A stretch of 18,154 nucleotides of DNA from Acidimicrobiia bacterium UBA4744 (GTDB taxonomy: Bacteria > Actinomycetota > Acidimicrobiia > Spongiisociales > UBA4744). This document shows positions 14,918 to 18,154 of the stretch, piece after piece. The notes under the pieces are model-generated. The model saw only the letters and a list, made by a program, of their open reading frames with translations, did no database searches and was not told the origin of the DNA. The stretch spans positions 68,665 through 86,818 of the forward strand of contig DHIO01000048.1 in NCBI GenBank assembly GCA_002403855.1, in the 5' to 3' direction. The translations under genes and the position numbers were made by a program. Within the stretch, counting starts at the first letter, position 1; every line of letters begins with the position of its first letter.

Positions 14918-17506
14918 ATGACCACGACCACGGAGTCGCCCGGGATCAACGGGCTGAGTGCGGCGGAGGTCCAGCAGCGTATCGATCGCGGTGAGGTCAA
15001 CGACATCCCGCACGGTACGAGTCGGACGATCGGCGAGATCGTCCGTGCCAACATCTTCACGCGTTTCAACATGCTGCTCGGCGTGCTCGTGGTGATAGTC
15101 CTCTTCGTCGCTCCCATCCAGGACGCCTTGTTCGGGTTCGTTCTCGTTGCCAACACTTCCATCGGCATCGTGCAAGAACTGCGAGCTAAGCGGGCGCTTG
15201 ATCGGCTGGCTCTCTTGAGCGCCCCGCGCGCCAGGGTCGTCCGGCAAGGATCCGTCGGTGAGCTGGCCGTCAACCGGGTCGTGCTGGACGATGTGCTGGA
15301 TCTGCAGCCCGGCGACCAGATTGTCGTCGACGGGGTGATTCTCGCCGCCAAAGGATTGGAGGTCGACGAATCGCTACTGACCGGTGAGTCGGATCCAATC
15401 GCCAAACATCCGGACGACGCGGTTCTCTCCGGAAGTTTTGTTGTGGCGGGAAGTGCCCTGTATCGAGCTACCAAAGTCGGCAAAGAGGCCTATGCGGCGC
15501 AGCTCGCTGAAGAAGCCCGCAAATTCACTCTCGTCCGTTCCGAGCTGCGGGCCGGCGTCGATTGGATTCTCGGACTGGTCGGCTGGTTGTTGATCCCTAC
15601 GGGGATTCTGCTGATCTGGAGCCAGCTCGAGGCAAACGAGTCCCTCAAGGAAGCCATCCGGAGTGCCGTCGCCGGCACCGTAGGAATGGTTCCCCAGGGT
15701 CTGGTGCTTCTGACTTCACTCGCTTTTGCCGTCGGCGTCATCAGGTTGGGAAGACAGAGCGTGTTGGTCCAGGAACTCCCCGCCGTGGAGGGACTGGCGC
15801 GAGTGGACGTTGTTTGCTTCGACAAGACCGGAACTCTTACGGAAGGCAAGTTGACCGTTCACGAGGTGCAATATCTGACCGAAACCCAGGACCTCATCCC
15901 TGCCCTGGGAGCACTCGCGGCCACCGACCCAACCCCGAACGGAACCGTCCGGGCGATTGCCGCCGCGTTCGCCCATCCCGTGGGATGGCGGCCGCAGGCC
16001 CAGATGCCCTTCTCGTCGGATCGCAAGTGGAGCGGTACTACGTTCGCCCGTCAAGGAACCTGGGTGCTCGGCGCACCGGAGGTGGTGTTCCCAGGCGAGC
16101 CGCGGGTAGTGGGCCGGGCCGAGGCACTGGCCGCCGACGGCTACCGCGTCCTGGCCGTGGGCCGTACGGCCAATCCGCTCGATGCCGGATCGGTGCCTGC
16201 CGGGTTGCGTCCCGTCGGGTTTGTCATCTTGGGAGACCGCGTGCGCGAGGACGCTACCAAGACCCTCGAGTTCTTCGAGCGCCAGGGCGTCCGCACCAAA
16301 GTCATCTCGGGCGACCACCCGCGCACCGTTGCCGCCATCGCCCGGCGGGTTGGAATCCAGGATGCCGACCAGGTGATAGATGCGCGAGACCTCAACGAAG
16401 ACGATCCGCGCTTCGTAGATCAGGTCGAAAGAGGGATCATATTCGGCCGGGTCACGCCGCACCAGAAGCGCAAGATGGTGGCCGCCCTCCAGGCCCGCGG
16501 CCACACGGTGGCGATGACCGGCGATGGGGTCAACGACGTGCTCGCTCTCAAAGATGCCGACATCGGGGTGGCGATGGGTTCCGGCAGTTCGGCCTCGCGG
16601 GCCGTGGCGGAGGTGGTGCTGGTCGATGGTGATTTCGACAATTTGCCGGCGGTGGTGGGAGAGGGCCGCCGGGTGATCGCCAATATCGAACGGGTCGCCA
16701 ACCTGTTCGTCACCAAGACGGTCTACGCGATGATCCTCGTGCTGGCCGTTGCGGTGGCCGGCCAGGCATTCCCGTTTCTCCCCCGCCACCTGACCCTGGT
16801 CGGATCTCTCACGATCGGCATCCCGGCTTTCTTTCTGGCGTTGGAGCCGACCGCCCGCCGGGCCCGGCCCGGTTTTGTGTTTCGGGTAATGAGGTTTGCG
16901 ATTCCGACCGGAACCCTGGCCGCTTTCGCCACCTTCGCCGCGTACCGGCTGGCGCTGGCCGAAGGTGTCTCGTTGCCGGAGGCCCGGACGGTGGCAACTC
17001 TGGTCCTGTCGGCGATGGGCTTCTTTGCATTGCTGATCGTGAGCCGGCCGCTGACTCCGATTCGGCGGGCCCTGGTCGGCGGGATGGTCGGCTCGCTGCT
17101 GGTCGTCGTGGCGATTCCGTTTGGACGGGACTTCTACGCCATCGACCTACCCGGGACGACGGTGCTGCTGGCCGCCGGCGGCATTGTCGGGATTACCGGG
17201 GGGGTGATGTACTTCTCCCTCCGCACCATCGGTTGGTTGAAGCAGGTTCCGCAGATGCGGACCTTGGTCGAAGAGTCGGAGGTTGTGCTCACCAGGGTCG
17301 AGCAGAAGGTCGTTGAGGTGGCCGGTCCGGTCGTCAAACAAGCCCGAGGCGCGGTTCGCCGGGTTCGGCAGCGTTCCGCTACGGCCCTCAAGACGACCAC
17401 GATCCGGGCGGGGAAACAGGCGCAGAGCTGGGCGGAAGGCAAGGCCAAGCAGCGCCGAGAGGCCCGGGAATCCGGCCGATCTTCTGGTCCTTCATCCGAC
17501 GAGTAA
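14918..17506 (+). CDS. ctpE: CtpE-like cation-transporting P-type ATPase
   Basis: An 862-residue membrane pump. The ATG at 14918 has GAGG at 5 bases. It follows mycobacterial CtpE along its length: NDIPHGTSRTIGEIVRANIFTRFN at the start, actuator TGES (155-158), GSFVVAGSALYRATKVGKEAYAAQ, phosphorylation Asp302 in DKTGTLT, hinge TGDGVNDVLALKDADIG (534-550) and RRVIANIERVANLFVTKTVYA. CtpE of mycobacteria imports calcium, so calcium or a related divalent ion is likely. Two oddities: the TM4 motif is PQGL (259-262) where I expect PEGL, changing an ion-coordinating Glu to Gln; and the protein ends in a hydrophilic, Lys/Arg-rich tail of roughly 80 residues, absent from the 797-residue mycobacterial protein. 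It stands 80 bases after the RNase-like gene with no terminator seen. Confidence 0.92.
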   Translation: MTTTTESPGINGLSAAEVQQRIDRGEVNDIPHGTSRTIGEIVRANIFTRFNMLLGVLVVIVLFVAPIQDALFGFVLVANTSIGIVQELRAKRALDRLALLSAPRARVVRQGSVGELAVNRVVLDDVLDLQPGDQIVVDGVILAAKGLEVDESLLTGESDPIAKHPDDAVLSGSFVVAGSALYRATKVGKEAYAAQLAEEARKFTLVRSELRAGVDWILGLVGWLLIPTGILLIWSQLEANESLKEAIRSAVAGTVGMVPQGLVLLTSLAFAVGVIRLGRQSVLVQELPAVEGLARVDVVCFDKTGTLTEGKLTVHEVQYLTETQDLIPALGALAATDPTPNGTVRAIAAAFAHPVGWRPQAQMPFSSDRKWSGTTFARQGTWVLGAPEVVFPGEPRVVGRAEALAADGYRVLAVGRTANPLDAGSVPAGLRPVGFVILGDRVREDATKTLEFFERQGVRTKVISGDHPRTVAAIARRVGIQDADQVIDARDLNEDDPRFVDQVERGIIFGRVTPHQKRKMVAALQARGHTVAMTGDGVNDVLALKDADIGVAMGSGSSASRAVAEVVLVDGDFDNLPAVVGEGRRVIANIERVANLFVTKTVYAMILVLAVAVAGQAFPFLPRHLTLVGSLTIGIPAFFLALEPTARRARPGFVFRVMRFAIPTGTLAAFATFAAYRLALAEGVSLPEARTVATLVLSAMGFFALLIVSRPLTPIRRALVGGMVGSLLVVVAIPFGRDFYAIDLPGTTVLLAAGGIVGITGGVMYFSLRTIGWLKQVPQMRTLVEESEVVLTRVEQKVVEVAGPVVKQARGAVRRVRQRSATALKTTTIRAGKQAQSWAEGKAKQRREARESGRSSGPSSDE

Positions 17507-17582
17507 TCCGGTTCCTTCGAGGTATCCGACGTGGCCGGCCGGTACTGGCTATCTTGTTGAGCGAGCGACGAGAGGCGATATC

Positions 17583-18154
17583 GTGGCCATTCCCAAGCCT
17601 GAATTCAGTATCGGGATCGAAGAGGAGTATCTCCTCGTTGAGAACGAGACTCGAAACCTGGTGCAGGATCCTCCCGAATCGATGATGACCGATGCGGTGG
17701 CCCGCCTCGAGGGTCAGGTAGGTCACGAGTTCCTACGTTCTCAGATCGAGGTAGGTACCCGCAAATGCTCGAGCATCCAGGAAGCACGAGAGGACCTCGT
17801 CCGGCTCCGCAAGGAAGTCGCAGAGGTCGCCGAACAACACAATCTCGCCATGATTGCCGCCTCCACCCATCCCTTTGCAGAGTGGGGTGATCAGCTCACC
17901 ACCGACAACGAGCGGTACCACGTCCTCGCGCAAGATCTTCAGACCGTGGTCCGGCGGCTGGTTATCTGCGGAATGCACGTTCATGTGGGAATCGGAGACG
18001 ACGATCTTCGCATCGATCTGATGAACCAGGTGTCATATTTCTTACCCCATCTCCTGGCCCTTTCCACTTCCTCTCCTTTCTGGCACGGGCGGAACACAGG
18101 GCTGAAGAGCTACCGGATGAGTGTGTTCAAGGCGCTTCCCAGGACCGGACTGCC
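17583..18154 (+). CDS. Carboxylate-amine ligase, GCS2/YbdK family, 3' end beyond window
   Basis: The frame is open from a GTG at 17583 to the edge, giving 190 residues of a family usually about 370 long. AGAGG lies 7 bases upstream, and the conserved FSIGIEEEYLLV begins at residue 8, so the GTG is the right start. Further family motifs are FLRSQIEVGTRKC (50-62), IAASTHPFAEW (91-101), GMHVHVGI (130-137) and LLALSTSSPFWHGRNTGLKSYR (157-178). These are ATP-dependent gamma-glutamyl ligases; YbdK shows weak glutamate-cysteine ligase activity in vitro, and actinobacterial relatives have varied or unknown substrates. The name carboxylate-amine ligase is therefore the safest. The upstream gap of 76 bases to the P-type ATPase carries only a GGCCGGCC palindrome near 17533. 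Confidence 0.93.
   Translation, partial: MAIPKPEFSIGIEEEYLLVENETRNLVQDPPESMMTDAVARLEGQVGHEFLRSQIEVGTRKCSSIQEAREDLVRLRKEVAEVAEQHNLAMIAASTHPFAEWGDQLTTDNERYHVLAQDLQTVVRRLVICGMHVHVGIGDDDLRIDLMNQVSYFLPHLLALSTSSPFWHGRNTGLKSYRMSVFKALPRTGL

Noticed and set aside
1..18154. Defence system, mobile element, CRISPR array, tRNA or rRNA
   Set aside because: No transposase, integrase, Cas or toxin-antitoxin motif, no regularly spaced direct repeats, and no tRNA-like or rRNA sequence was recognised on either strand.

Overview
The window looks like a high-GC actinobacterial chromosome segment, most likely from the class Acidimicrobiia or a close relative. The evidence is a lipoprotein with a Glu/Thr/Ala-rich linker right after its lipidated cysteine, a CtpE-type P-type ATPase, a DUF7793-like protein, and frequent GTG/TTG starts. 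This placement is inference from gene content, not a phylogeny. I see no insertion sequence, phage gene, CRISPR array, tRNA or rRNA. The genes are tightly packed and the longest gene-free stretch is 219 bases (3361-3579).

Positions 1-3360 (minus strand) hold a two-gene operon: a secreted vanadium-dependent haloperoxidase-like protein (1486-3360), then a membrane-anchored VCBS/CRTAC1 propeller protein whose start overlaps the haloperoxidase stop by 8 bases and which runs off the left edge. Positions 3361-3579 are a divergent control region with several palindromes and a candidate promoter. Positions 3580-6944 (plus strand) encode a xylose-type ABC importer: lipoprotein binding protein (xylF), an intergenic 13-bp hairpin, permease (xylH, TTG start) and a half-length, FrcA-type ATPase (xylG). 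Xylose isomerase xylA (6983-8314, minus strand) converges on it, so uptake and the first catabolic step sit together. Xylulokinase and a regulator gene are not in the window.

Positions 8467-9372 encode a TIGR01777/YfcH-type NAD(P)-dependent epimerase. It converges on a large membrane GAF-GGDEF-EAL cyclic-di-GMP protein (9440-12055, minus strand). Divergent from that is a small DUF7793/STAS-like protein (12214-12597). A heptamer-repeat spacer follows, then a TSUP permease (12721-13458) coupled by a 4-base ATGA overlap to a beta-CASP metallo-beta-lactamase RNase-like protein (13455-14837). Next come a CtpE-like P-type ATPase (14918-17506) with an unusual PQGL motif and a basic C-terminal tail, and the start of a GCS2/YbdK-type carboxylate-amine ligase (17583 to the right edge).

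Nothing here is clearly a new defence or mobile system. The most unusual points are the coupled haloperoxidase-propeller pair, the hairpin splitting the xylose importer operon, the altered TM4 motif of the P-type ATPase, and the short-repeat and palindrome structures between genes.
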